A stretch of 24,065 nucleotides of DNA from a bacterium. GTDB lineage: Bacteria; Nitrospinota_A; UBA7883; JACRGQ01. Positions 1-6,112 of this stretch are shown piece after piece. The stretch spans positions 1 to 24,065 of the forward strand of contig JAKAGL010000006.1 of assembly GCA_021815535.1 (NCBI GenBank). The letters are read 5' to 3'. The notes beneath the pieces were generated by a model. That model made no database searches, had not been told where the DNA came from, and saw only the letters and a program-made list of their open reading frames with translations. Each line of letters begins with the position of its first letter. Within the stretch, counting starts at the first letter, position 1. The position numbers and the translations under genes are program-made.

Positions 1-1337
1 AGGCGCTTTCGGCCGAATATGAGTCAATAAAATCCTCGCTGAACATCACTGTGAACACACCGCAGGATGTGCTGAAGGCGGTGGAGGCCATCAAGAAGAT
101 AGACGAGTTCCGCAAAAAGGTGGAAGCCGCCCGCGACGACATGCAAAAAGACATGAACCGGGCCGACGCTACCCGCAAAGAGGCCGACCGGCTGTACAAC
201 GAAGACCTGAAGAACATCGGCGGCCTGTTCGGCGCCGAATCAGCCAAAGGTGGATTTGCGCAACAGGCCCTGGCCGAATTGTACCGCGGCAAGCTGGGCC
301 GGATGTACGCGCGCTACAACGCATACCGCGCTGAAATAAATAAACGGATAGGGTCCAAAACCGGGGCCGATGCCGAGCCGAAGAAGCAACGGATGAAGGG
401 AACCACCGTGGAATTCCCCGTGTTGCACCCGTTGCCGCTGTTTTGGGTGAAGCGCGCCGCCTTCACCGCCAACGCCGAGGCCAAATCGGGCAACTGGTTC
501 AGCGGCGAGATGCGGAACCTTTCATCCGGCCAGAAGGTTATAAACCAGCCGCTGACGGTGGACATGAAAGGCGGCTCGCAAGATCTGCCGGGGGCCGAGT
601 TTGCCATTAACGGATCGCTGGATTTCCGCGGCGACAAAGGCAAAATGGAATTGGGCATGACCGCCGGGAACATCGCAACCAACCTGGCGGAAAACTCGCT
701 GGGCGACAATTCGCCCGTGGGCATCACCGGCGGCACCGCCGTGTTCACCTCCGCCCTGCAAATCGTTGGCGACCGCATCAACAGCGACTTTAACTTCACC
801 CTGAAAGAAATCGCCATGGCCACCCGCAAACAGTCGGTGAAAGCGCTTGACCCGAAGGTGACAGCCATACTGGACGATTCGCTAAAGAGTGTGCACTACT
901 TGAACCTGAAGGGAGAGGCCAAAGGGGCTATCGACGCGCTGGATGTAAGCATCACCTCCGATATCGACAAGATATTCGGCGAGGTGATGCGCAAGGCGTG
1001 GGCCGGGCTGCGGGTGGAGGCCGAGGCGCGGATACGGGCCGAGATGGATAAGGAATTCAAAAAACGGCTGGGGGCGTTTGCGCCCGGCCTGACGGGGCCG
1101 GACGGCCAGCTGAAGAACATGGATCAACTGGTCAACGAGCAACATCAGCGGCTGGACAAGGAACGCAAGAAGTACGAAGACGCCGCCAAAGGCGAGACCG
1201 AAAAAGCCAAGGCCGAGCTGGACAAGCGCAAAAAAGAGGAAGAACAAAAGCTGAAGGCCGCCGCCGACAAACGCAAGAAGGAAGAGGAGGACAAGCTGAA
1301 ACAAAAGCTCAAAGACAATATCAAACTGCCGTTTTAA
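1..1337 (+). CDS. TIGR03545-like coiled-coil protein, 5'-truncated by window edge
   Basis: The reading frame is open from the first complete codon at base 3, so the GTG at 51 is probably not the true start and the gene begins left of the window. The visible part is about 444 residues. The N-terminal section is charged and helical (lysine-, glutamate- and arginine-rich). The middle section (about residues 120-310 of the visible part) is probably beta-rich, with phrases such as NGSLDFRGDKGKMELGM that recall repeated strands of AsmA/lipid-transfer-like proteins. The last 80 residues are a strongly charged coiled coil with repeated KRKKEEE-type blocks. The overall build matches my memory of the uncharacterised TIGR03545 family, but no catalytic motif is visible and I assign no function. 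It is followed by a gap of about 360 bp containing palindromes before the higBA pair, so it is likely the last gene of its transcription unit. Confidence 0.6.
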   Translation, partial: ALSAEYESIKSSLNITVNTPQDVLKAVEAIKKIDEFRKKVEAARDDMQKDMNRADATRKEADRLYNEDLKNIGGLFGAESAKGGFAQQALAELYRGKLGRMYARYNAYRAEINKRIGSKTGADAEPKKQRMKGTTVEFPVLHPLPLFWVKRAAFTANAEAKSGNWFSGEMRNLSSGQKVINQPLTVDMKGGSQDLPGAEFAINGSLDFRGDKGKMELGMTAGNIATNLAENSLGDNSPVGITGGTAVFTSALQIVGDRINSDFNFTLKEIAMATRKQSVKALDPKVTAILDDSLKSVHYLNLKGEAKGAIDALDVSITSDIDKIFGEVMRKAWAGLRVEAEARIRAEMDKEFKKRLGAFAPGLTGPDGQLKNMDQLVNEQHQRLDKERKKYEDAAKGETEKAKAELDKRKKEEEQKLKAAADKRKKEEEDKLKQKLKDNIKLPF

Positions 1338-1406
1338 ACGAAGTCCGGCTTTCCGCCCCCCTCCTCCCCGCACAATTAGAAAAGCAGCGATATTTTCATG
1401 ATGAAT

Positions 1407-1434
1407 TTGTCATTCTTAAGCACAGCGAAGAATC
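1407..1434. repeat. Short palindromic repeat, copy 1 (GTCATTCT...AAGAATC)
   Basis: ATTCTT (1412-1417) and AAGAAT (1428-1433) form a 6-bp hairpin with a 10-nt loop, followed by a run of T. A similar arrangement, GTCATTCT then AGAATC, recurs at 3702-3727. The pair looks like a dispersed intergenic repeat rather than a coding remnant. Confidence 0.45.
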
Positions 1435-1457
1435 TTTTTCCGGAATTTGAAAATATT

Positions 1458-1490
1458 ACCTCCCCTTAGCCTTGGGCTATAAGGGGAGGT
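1458..1490. repeat. REP-like imperfect palindrome
   Basis: ACCTCCCCTT (1458-1467) pairs perfectly with AAGGGGAGGT (1481-1490). AGCC (1468-1471) pairs with GGCT (1475-1478), leaving a two-base AT bulge. It is followed immediately by a CG-rich hairpin, CGCGC (1496-1500) with GCGCG (1506-1510) around a T5 loop. The ACCTCCCCT string recurs at 1578-1586, suggesting a composite repetitive element covering about 1458-1613. Confidence 0.55.
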
Positions 1491-1588
1491 CGCGGCGCGC
1501 TTTTTGCGCGGCGCGGGTGGGGTTGCTCAAATGAAACGTTTTCAGGTTTTTGGCGAAAATGTGTTTTTTTAGAAACAACCTCCCCTGT

Positions 1589-1620
1589 ATCCCCTCCTTC
1601 CGAAGGAGGGGATGATTTTT
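1589..1620 (+). terminator. Strong hairpin plus T-run; terminator or REP unit
   Basis: ATCCCCTCCTT (1589-1599) and AAGGAGGGGAT (1603-1613) form a perfect 11-bp stem with a CCG loop, followed by GATTTTT. On the + strand this has the shape of a Rho-independent terminator and would insulate the higBA promoter from upstream transcription. It could equally be a dispersed REP-type palindrome doing that job by chance. Confidence 0.5.
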
Positions 1621-1662
1621 CTGAAAATTTCAAACCGAGATGCTATCAGTTTTCAGGCATAC

Positions 1663-1691
1663 TTGCATAGTGTCGCGCTACACGCTACAAT
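1663..1691 (+). promoter_or_regulatory. higBA promoter with embedded operator palindrome
   Basis: A -35-like TTGCAT (1663-1668) and a -10-like TACAAT (1686-1691) are 17 bp apart. Between them lies the imperfect palindrome GTGTCGCGCTACAC (1670-1683), which extends outward as TAGTGT/ACACGCTA. An operator between the -35 and -10 boxes fits autorepression by the HigA antitoxin. The predicted transcription start is at or just before the ATG at 1698, and no Shine-Dalgarno is visible, so the toxin mRNA may be leaderless. Confidence 0.7.
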
Positions 1692-1697
1692 ATCGAT

Positions 1698-1976
1698 ATG
1701 ATTGTCAGTTTCAGGCACCGGGGATTGAAGCGCTATTTTGAGGCGGATGACCCCCGAAGGCTGCCACCGGAAATGGTGGACCGGATACGGGCAATCCTGG
1801 CGCGGCTGCATCAGGCGGAAACAATTGAGGACATGGACATCCACTCCTACCGGCTTCATCCGCTAAAGGGAAGCAGAAAAGGGGAATGGGGCGTGACGGT
1901 ACGGGCAAACTGGCGGATTACCTTTCGGTTCGAGGAAGGGCACGCGCTGGATGTGAATTTAGAGGACTATCATTGA
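1698..1976 (+). CDS. higB: HigB-type toxin (RelE/ParE superfamily)
   Basis: This 92-residue protein matches the length and layout of HigB/RelE-fold toxins, which are ribosome-dependent mRNA endonucleases. Visible family features are the N-terminal IVSFRHRGLKRYFE segment, the IHSYRLHPLKGSRKGEWGVTVRANWRITFRF core, and the C-terminal VNLEDYH ending typical of HigB (PF05015-type) proteins. It precedes its antitoxin by 13 bp. The toxin-first order is characteristic of higBA and reversed from relBE. The start at 1698 is the first ATG after a good promoter. No ribosome-binding site is visible, so translation may be leaderless. The pair is complete, so it may be active. Confidence 0.9.
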   Translation: MIVSFRHRGLKRYFEADDPRRLPPEMVDRIRAILARLHQAETIEDMDIHSYRLHPLKGSRKGEWGVTVRANWRITFRFEEGHALDVNLEDYH

Positions 1977-1989
1977 AAGGGAGAACGGC

Positions 1990-2298
1990 ATGAAAACTTT
2001 GAAAATGAAAAATCCGCCCCATCCGGGTTTTTCGGTGCGTGTGGATTGCCTGGAGCCGCATGGATTAAGCGTTACCGAAGGGGCCAAAGTTCTTGGCGTA
2101 TCGCGCTCTGCGTTAAGCAATGTGGTTAACGGGGGCGCCGACCTTTCGTGGGATATGGCAATCCGGCTGGCCAAGGCGTTTGGCGGAACGCCGGAGGGCT
2201 GGATGCGCCTGCAGTTCCAGTTCGACGCCGCGCAGGTGGAAGAACGCTCCAAACGGATCAAGGTGAAAACTTTTCGCCGGAATCCGGTTCGTGCATAA
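1990..2298 (+). CDS. higA: HigA-type antitoxin, HTH (XRE/VapI) family
   Basis: This 102-residue protein contains an XRE-type helix-turn-helix at about residues 28-70 (LSVTEGAKVLGVSRSALSNV followed by the ADLSWDMAIRLAKAFGGTPEGWMRLQ segment typical of the HigA/VapI antidote family). It neutralises the HigB product and, with it, represses the shared promoter; the palindrome at 1668-1687 is the likely site. An AGGGAG ribosome-binding site (about 1978-1983) lies 6 bases before ATG 1990, so the antitoxin is translated better than the toxin, as expected for such a module. The C-terminus is basic (KRIKVKTFRRN). Confidence 0.9.
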   Translation: MKTLKMKNPPHPGFSVRVDCLEPHGLSVTEGAKVLGVSRSALSNVVNGGADLSWDMAIRLAKAFGGTPEGWMRLQFQFDAAQVEERSKRIKVKTFRRNPVRA

Positions 2299-2331
2299 AG
2301 TGCCCACCGCCGCGCCCCACACACACTGGCG

Positions 2332-2362
2332 CTAGCTAAAGCTAGGAAGCAAGACCTGCCCC
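2332..2362. repeat. Left inverted-repeat end of a possible 1.3-kb mobile unit
   Basis: AAGCAAGACCTGCCCC (2347-2362) is the inverted partner, 15 of 16 bases, of the sequence at 3658-3673. Directly before it is a small palindrome, CTAGCT-AA-AGCTAG (2332-2345). The orientation is that of terminal inverted repeats. The rest of the gap 2299-2458 holds no gene I can support. Confidence 0.5.
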
Positions 2363-2458
2363 TTTGCCCCACCCATGTGGAATGGCAGAAAAAGGAGCGA
2401 ATAATATGTGCACTTGCCGATTTGTTGGGTGTTTTTTCGCTGTTTCATTTTGGAGATG

Positions 2459-3340
2459 CTATTTCATGCCTTGCTCAAACGCCATTTTCATAAGAAATTC
2501 TAGAGCTTCTTTATTCACGTTAATATCTTCTTTGGATTTAATCATAATTCGATAACGCCTCCACTGCTTATCATATGAAAGAGTGGTCAGTTCGGTTGCT
2601 TCCAGTTTTTTGCTTATTTCATCCGATTGAAGGATTCTTGGTTCTAAGGACAAATATTTTTTCTTTACAACAAATGTGACAAAGTTGTCGGGTTTTCCAC
2701 TTTTTGTCAATCCAATATAGGATTTGTTGTACTTGAGTTCCATCATTGGAGCAAAGTTTTTGATAATAGCCAATAATTCATCAGCAAGCGCTACCGTTTC
2801 CTTTGTGCCGCGTTTGGTTTCCCAATAGTTCCTATCGGTAACTTCCAGCGCATTTTCCTCTTCATCTTCATGCCCCAAGGTAAGCTCATCCAATACTGTG
2901 GTGAAAAAGAGCGTAACGTGCTCACCGATTTTTATAGCGGACATTTGAATGGCAATAAGTGGGATAGAGCCATTAAAAAGGCTAATAACGTTCAAGAACC
3001 TGCTTGTAATATCTTCTGCAACAATAACAGCGCAATGGTCATATTGTGGAAAACGCTTTCTCTCAATATCCCAATATTCAATAGTTCGGATTATATGGCT
3101 TTCATCTGTCGCCCCAAGCATAATTTCGACTTCATATCTTCGGTCACTTTCCGTATCTTGGAGCAATATGTCCAATCTTCCTGCCCTTGGCTGAATACGT
3201 TCCTTATCTCTTAAAACGAGTTCACCTAATCCTAGAATGGCGGGGTCCTCGGAAATCTTTTTTTGAACCCATGTCTCATCAAATTGTGGATGGTTTTTAA
3301 GCGATAGTTTTTCATGCTTAACATATTTCAAGTCACCCAT
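2459..3340 (-). CDS. PD-(D/E)XK-like protein of unknown function
   Basis: I choose the internal ATG at 3340 (293 residues) because GGAG at 3346-3349 sits 5 bases upstream. A longer frame starts at 3385 but adds 15 residues with no visible ribosome-binding site. The N-terminal half has a NucS/restriction-endonuclease-like layout: GRLDILLQD with D57, a short hairpin, then YEVEIML with E70 and E72, where canonical nucleases have D...(D/E)xK. The expected lysine is replaced by glutamate, so catalysis is uncertain. The segment TDESHIIRTIEYWDIERKRF and a basic C-terminal domain (residues about 205-290, recalling DUF5655) resemble a widespread uncharacterised accessory-genome family. The gene is visibly AT-richer than its neighbours, stands alone on the - strand and is flanked by inverted repeats, all suggesting acquisition. 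A defence or DNA-processing role is inference only. Confidence 0.6.
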   Translation of the reverse strand: MGDLKYVKHEKLSLKNHPQFDETWVQKKISEDPAILGLGELVLRDKERIQPRAGRLDILLQDTESDRRYEVEIMLGATDESHIIRTIEYWDIERKRFPQYDHCAVIVAEDITSRFLNVISLFNGSIPLIAIQMSAIKIGEHVTLFFTTVLDELTLGHEDEEENALEVTDRNYWETKRGTKETVALADELLAIIKNFAPMMELKYNKSYIGLTKSGKPDNFVTFVVKKKYLSLEPRILQSDEISKKLEATELTTLSYDKQWRRYRIMIKSKEDINVNKEALEFLMKMAFEQGMK

Positions 3341-3472
3341 AAGAACTCCATGCCCCCTATAAATACGCCAAACCCCATTGAGCACCCATTCCAGCGAGTG
3401 TTAGTTCATCTACCGAAATTATACATCCCGCGCTGAAAAAAGATGCTATTGGCACGTAAACCGTTTAATCTC

Positions 3473-3540
3473 GGTTCTGAGGTAGTTCCCACCCAATCTA
3501 GCCGGTTGGGTGCAAACCGCATGGCGGACTACCTTAGACC
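3473..3540. other. Three-armed foldable element, possible structured RNA or mobile-element end
   Basis: An outer stem pairs GGT(T)CTGAGGTAGT (3473-3486) with ACTACCTTAGACC (3528-3540): 13 pairs with one bulged T and one G-U. It encloses two hairpins, CACCCAA/TTGGGTG (3490-3496 with 3506-3512, 9-nt loop) and CCGC/GCGG (3517-3520 with 3524-3527, 3-nt loop). Nearly every base of the 68 nt is in a stem, loop or short junction. It lies in a 527-bp gap (3341-3867) with no convincing gene, beside the PD-(D/E)XK-like gene and inside the inverted-repeat interval. The coding strand of any RNA is unknown. Confidence 0.45.
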
Positions 3541-3657
3541 AGCTCACGATACTTTATTTACCTATGCGACAATTCTCCATCACGCCTTTTATGCATGCGA
3601 AGTATCGGGAGTATATTTATCGACGTACGAGGCTAAGCGTTGATTGTCTGGGAATGA

Positions 3658-3673
3658 GGGTCAGGTCTTGCTT
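3658..3673. repeat. Right inverted-repeat end of a possible 1.3-kb mobile unit
   Basis: GGGTCAGGTCTTGCTT is the reverse complement of 2347-2362 with one mismatch. Together they bracket 1.33 kb containing the AT-rich PD-(D/E)XK-like gene and the three-armed element. No target-site duplication is obvious outside the repeats, and no transposase gene lies between them. Confidence 0.5.
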
Positions 3674-3701
3674 TGTGGCTTTAACGGAACACCTATGCCT
3701 C

Positions 3702-3727
3702 TGTCATTCTGCGTGGCACAAAGAATC
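3702..3727. repeat. Short palindromic repeat, copy 2 (GTCATTCT...AGAATC)
   Basis: TGTCATTCT then, 11 bases on, AGAATC; ATTCT (3706-3710) pairs with AGAAT (3722-3726). It shares its flanks and spacing class with 1407-1434. The rest of 3674-3867 shows only short open frames with no family resemblance. Confidence 0.4.
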
Positions 3728-3867
3728 CCATTCAGAGAAAAGATACTTCGCAGAGCTTACACTGAGCGCCGTGAATGTGCCAAGGACAACACCATGACGT
3801 TTCACCTTTGCACAATTGTGAGCAATTGAAGATTTCGCTTTACGGCATTTAGCCATTTTGCAAAGAG

Positions 3868-4256
3868 TTATACCCCTTTGCGGTTTTCCAAAAAAGAGCG
3901 GCAGGCCGCCACCAGTTCAGCCGCAAAAAAGAGGCATTCTTCGGCGTCTTCACGGCCTTCTGGCGGCTCCGCCATATAGTCGGCTTCAAGGCGGCGGTTG
4001 AACAGATCCCACCCATCGCGGTGAAACCGTTTATCAATAAGACCGGGAGCCGTCACATGCTCGCCGAATGCGCCCCATGCCGCATGGTGCGATTTTCTTT
4101 TTATATCCAGTTCCGCTAGTACGCCTTTATGGCGTGAAACGCGCCATAATACGAACGGCTTACCGAATCTGAATAATGGCCCAGATTTAACATATCCTTT
4201 GAAACCCTCAAAAAGTTCTCCGCCCGCTTCAAATGGACGGAGGCGGCAGGGGTCAT
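3868..4256 (-). pseudogene. HEPN-domain toxin gene, frameshifted
   Basis: The gene starts at ATG 4256, overlapping the last 4 bases of the MNT gene (ATGA). Residues 1-45 read as a HEPN N-terminal half ending SRSYYGAFHAIKA, with the RNase-type R-x6-H motif (R34, H41). The frame then hits TAG at 4116-4118. The remaining family sequence (VLAELDIKRKSHHAAWGAFG, then LFNRRLEADYM and an acidic helix to TAA at 3868-3870) continues without loss in the other frame. Inserting one base near 4120-4122, for example GGCGTAC back to GGCGGTAC, restores a continuous 129-residue PF05168-type HEPN protein of normal length. No slippery heptamer is present at the break, so I read it as an inactivating one-base deletion or a sequencing error, not programmed frameshifting. 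Confidence 0.8.
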
Positions 4257-4585
4257 ACTGGAATGCCTTCCTCGGCAATGAACTGAACGATGTCGAGGCT
4301 TTTGGCCTTGAACTCCATTTCGGAAAGGAAGAGCGGCATTATGAGACAGTTCTCCGTAATGCACATATCGGGAATAAACGCTTTGGTGCGTTTAAGCTCT
4401 TCCGAACGCTTCACGGGCCCCGTCAGCACCACCGCAACGTCGATATCGCTATCTTCCCGGGCATCGCCGCGCGCATATGACCCATAGAGGTAGACCCCCT
4501 TTAGACGGTCGCCATACACAACATCAAGATTGGCGTGAAGCTCGCGTACTATCCGTAAAACATCGGCTTTTGACAGCTTTTTCAT
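4253..4585 (-). CDS. MNT-family minimal nucleotidyltransferase (antitoxin-type)
   Basis: This 110-residue protein has the full minimal nucleotidyltransferase signature: YGSYARGD (G35-S36) followed by SDIDVAVV with metal-binding D47 and D49. MNT proteins paired with HEPN proteins act as antitoxins. In the studied MntA-HepT pairs the MNT partner AMPylates the HEPN ribonuclease and silences it. Here the ATG of the HEPN gene overlaps the MNT stop codon, showing translational coupling. No clear Shine-Dalgarno precedes ATG 4585. The partner is frameshifted, so this may be an orphan antitoxin under relaxed selection, although its own motifs are intact. Confidence 0.85.
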   Translation of the reverse strand: MKKLSKADVLRIVRELHANLDVVYGDRLKGVYLYGSYARGDAREDSDIDVAVVLTGPVKRSEELKRTKAFIPDMCITENCLIMPLFLSEMEFKAKSLDIVQFIAEEGIPV

Positions 4586-4734
4586 AAAATGATTTTACCA
4601 CAGGTGCCCGCTCCCCCTGTCACATCGGGCTTGAGCCGGCACCCAGACATTTTATCAAAGTTTCCCCATCAGCCCGTCGCTACCTGTACAGGCTGAGATC
4701 CAGTACCCACCGAAGCCCCAATTGAAAAGAAGCG

Positions 4735-4747
4735 GCCCCAACGGGGC
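4735..4747. repeat. Small GC hairpin in the 4586-4864 gap
   Basis: GCCCC-AAC-GGGGC forms a 5-bp stem. The stretch 4615-4700 has the look of dispersed intergenic repeat debris. No gene is supported between the two divergent starts at 4585 and 4865. Confidence 0.3.
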
Positions 4748-4807
4748 GATTGTGACTCAAAAATATCGCACCTGCCCTGGAATGTGCGCGAAAATTCCCC
4801 GGATTTG

Positions 4808-4835
4808 TTTGCCCAGTGGCCAACTATGAGATAAT
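4808..4835 (+). promoter_or_regulatory. Possible promoter of the spoIID-queA unit
   Basis: TTTGCC (4808-4813) and GATAAT (4830-4835) are 16 bp apart, about 30 bp before ATG 4865. The -35 match is weak; the -10 is good. Confidence 0.35.
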
Positions 4836-4864
4836 CTTTGAAACACCTTGGAACCTTTACACAC

Positions 4865-6109
4865 ATGAAGAATTATTTATGGCCGCTTATGGCGGTTTTG
4901 ATGATATGCGCCGCCCCCATCGCCGTCCATGCGCAGGACGAGGCCCCTTTCCCCTTTGAAATGGCCCCCGAAGGCAACACCCTCGACGAACCGGCCAAAG
5001 AGGCACCCCCGCCGAAGCTGGAAAGCCTTCTCAAGCTGGAAATGCGGGTGGCGCTCATCCGCGCCGCCTCGCTTGCCGAGATCAGCGGCAACAGCAACCT
5101 GCTCATCACCTCCGCCGAAAGCGGCGCGCGCCTCAACACCGGCGATGTGCGCACCATCACCGTCCGGCGCGATCCGCACGGCATCCGCATCAACCACTTC
5201 GTCTTCCCCATCACTTCCATCCGCGTGGAGTCGCCCGACGGCATCATCGCCATCAACGGCAAGCGGTACCGCGGCTACTTCGTGCTGTGGGATAACGGCA
5301 AGGGAACCTTCGACCTGGTCAATCACGTCATGATCGAGGACTACCTGCGGAGCGTGGTGGCCGCCGAGATGCCGAAAGACTGGCCGGTAGAGGCTCTGAA
5401 AGCCCAGGCGGTGGCGGCCCGCACCTATGCCCTCTTCCGGCGGCAGGAAATGAACGAAAACTACTTCGACCTGGAAACCAACGTGATGGATCAGGTTTAC
5501 GGCGGCGTGGCGAACGAGGATCCGCGCACCGACGCGGCCGTGAGCGGCACTGCGGGAATGATCCTGCTTTACAAAAACCGGATCGCCCGCACCTTCTTCC
5601 ACGCCAATTGCGGCGACCGCACCGAGGACGGCGTGGAGGTGTTCCACAAGGTGGACACCCCCTACCTCAAATCGGTGCCGTGCGAATACGGCCGAAAATC
5701 GCCGTACTACACCTGGCAGCTAAGCATACGGATGAACGACATCGAAGCGGCGCTCTCCCGCGCTGGGCTTCACCGGGGCAAGATCGGCTCGTTATCGGCC
5801 CAGAACCACACGCGGACCGGAAGGGTGAAAACGGTGGCTCTGCACAACGGGCGCGACGTGGCGATGGTCAACGCCATCGACTTCCGCCTTGCGCTCGGCC
5901 CCGCCCGCCTGAAAAGCACCCGGTTCACCATCCACAAACAGGGAACCCTGGTCATATTCAACGGGATCGGGTACGGTCACGGCGTCGGCCTCTGCCAGTG
6001 GGGCGCAAAGGGAATGGCCGATAAAGCCCGCTCCTTCCGCGAGATTCTGGGCAAGTACTATCCCGGCGCCACCGTCGCCGCCAATGTGCTGGCCTCTGCC
6101 CCGGAGTAA
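4865..6109 (+). CDS. SpoIID/LytB-domain peptidoglycan-active protein, exported
   Basis: I place the start at ATG 4865 (414 residues) because it gives a clean signal peptide: MKNYLW, a hydrophobic core, then a VHA-QDE cleavage site. An upstream TTG at 4838 would add nine polar residues. The SpoIID domain occupies about residues 110-405. It contains VMIEDYLRSVVAAEMPKDWP with the conserved glutamate E168 (the catalytic acid in SpoIID lytic transglycosylases), AQAVAARTYAL, and near the C-terminus GYGHGVGLCQWG (about 368-379) and LGKYYPGATV. Cysteines in HANCGD and SVPCEYG could bind metal. SpoIID-like proteins cleave or remodel denuded glycan strands. In non-sporulating Gram-negatives the role is probably periplasmic wall turnover or division. 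It abuts queA with only 3 bases between them. Confidence 0.88.
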   Translation: MKNYLWPLMAVLMICAAPIAVHAQDEAPFPFEMAPEGNTLDEPAKEAPPPKLESLLKLEMRVALIRAASLAEISGNSNLLITSAESGARLNTGDVRTITVRRDPHGIRINHFVFPITSIRVESPDGIIAINGKRYRGYFVLWDNGKGTFDLVNHVMIEDYLRSVVAAEMPKDWPVEALKAQAVAARTYALFRRQEMNENYFDLETNVMDQVYGGVANEDPRTDAAVSGTAGMILLYKNRIARTFFHANCGDRTEDGVEVFHKVDTPYLKSVPCEYGRKSPYYTWQLSIRMNDIEAALSRAGLHRGKIGSLSAQNHTRTGRVKTVALHNGRDVAMVNAIDFRLALGPARLKSTRFTIHKQGTLVIFNGIGYGHGVGLCQWGAKGMADKARSFREILGKYYPGATVAANVLASAPE

Positions 6110-6112
6110 GCC

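Noticed and set aside
3443..3829. Three overlapping + strand frames of 61-95 residues
   Set aside because: No family resemblance, no ribosome-binding site, and they run across a structured element and an inverted repeat.
4116..4130. Programmed frameshift in the HEPN gene
   Set aside because: No slippery heptamer, stimulatory hairpin or internal Shine-Dalgarno is visible at the break.
4877..5647. Long - strand frame opposite spoIID
   Set aside because: A shadow of a GC-rich gene with no domain features; the + strand gene has clear SpoIID motifs.
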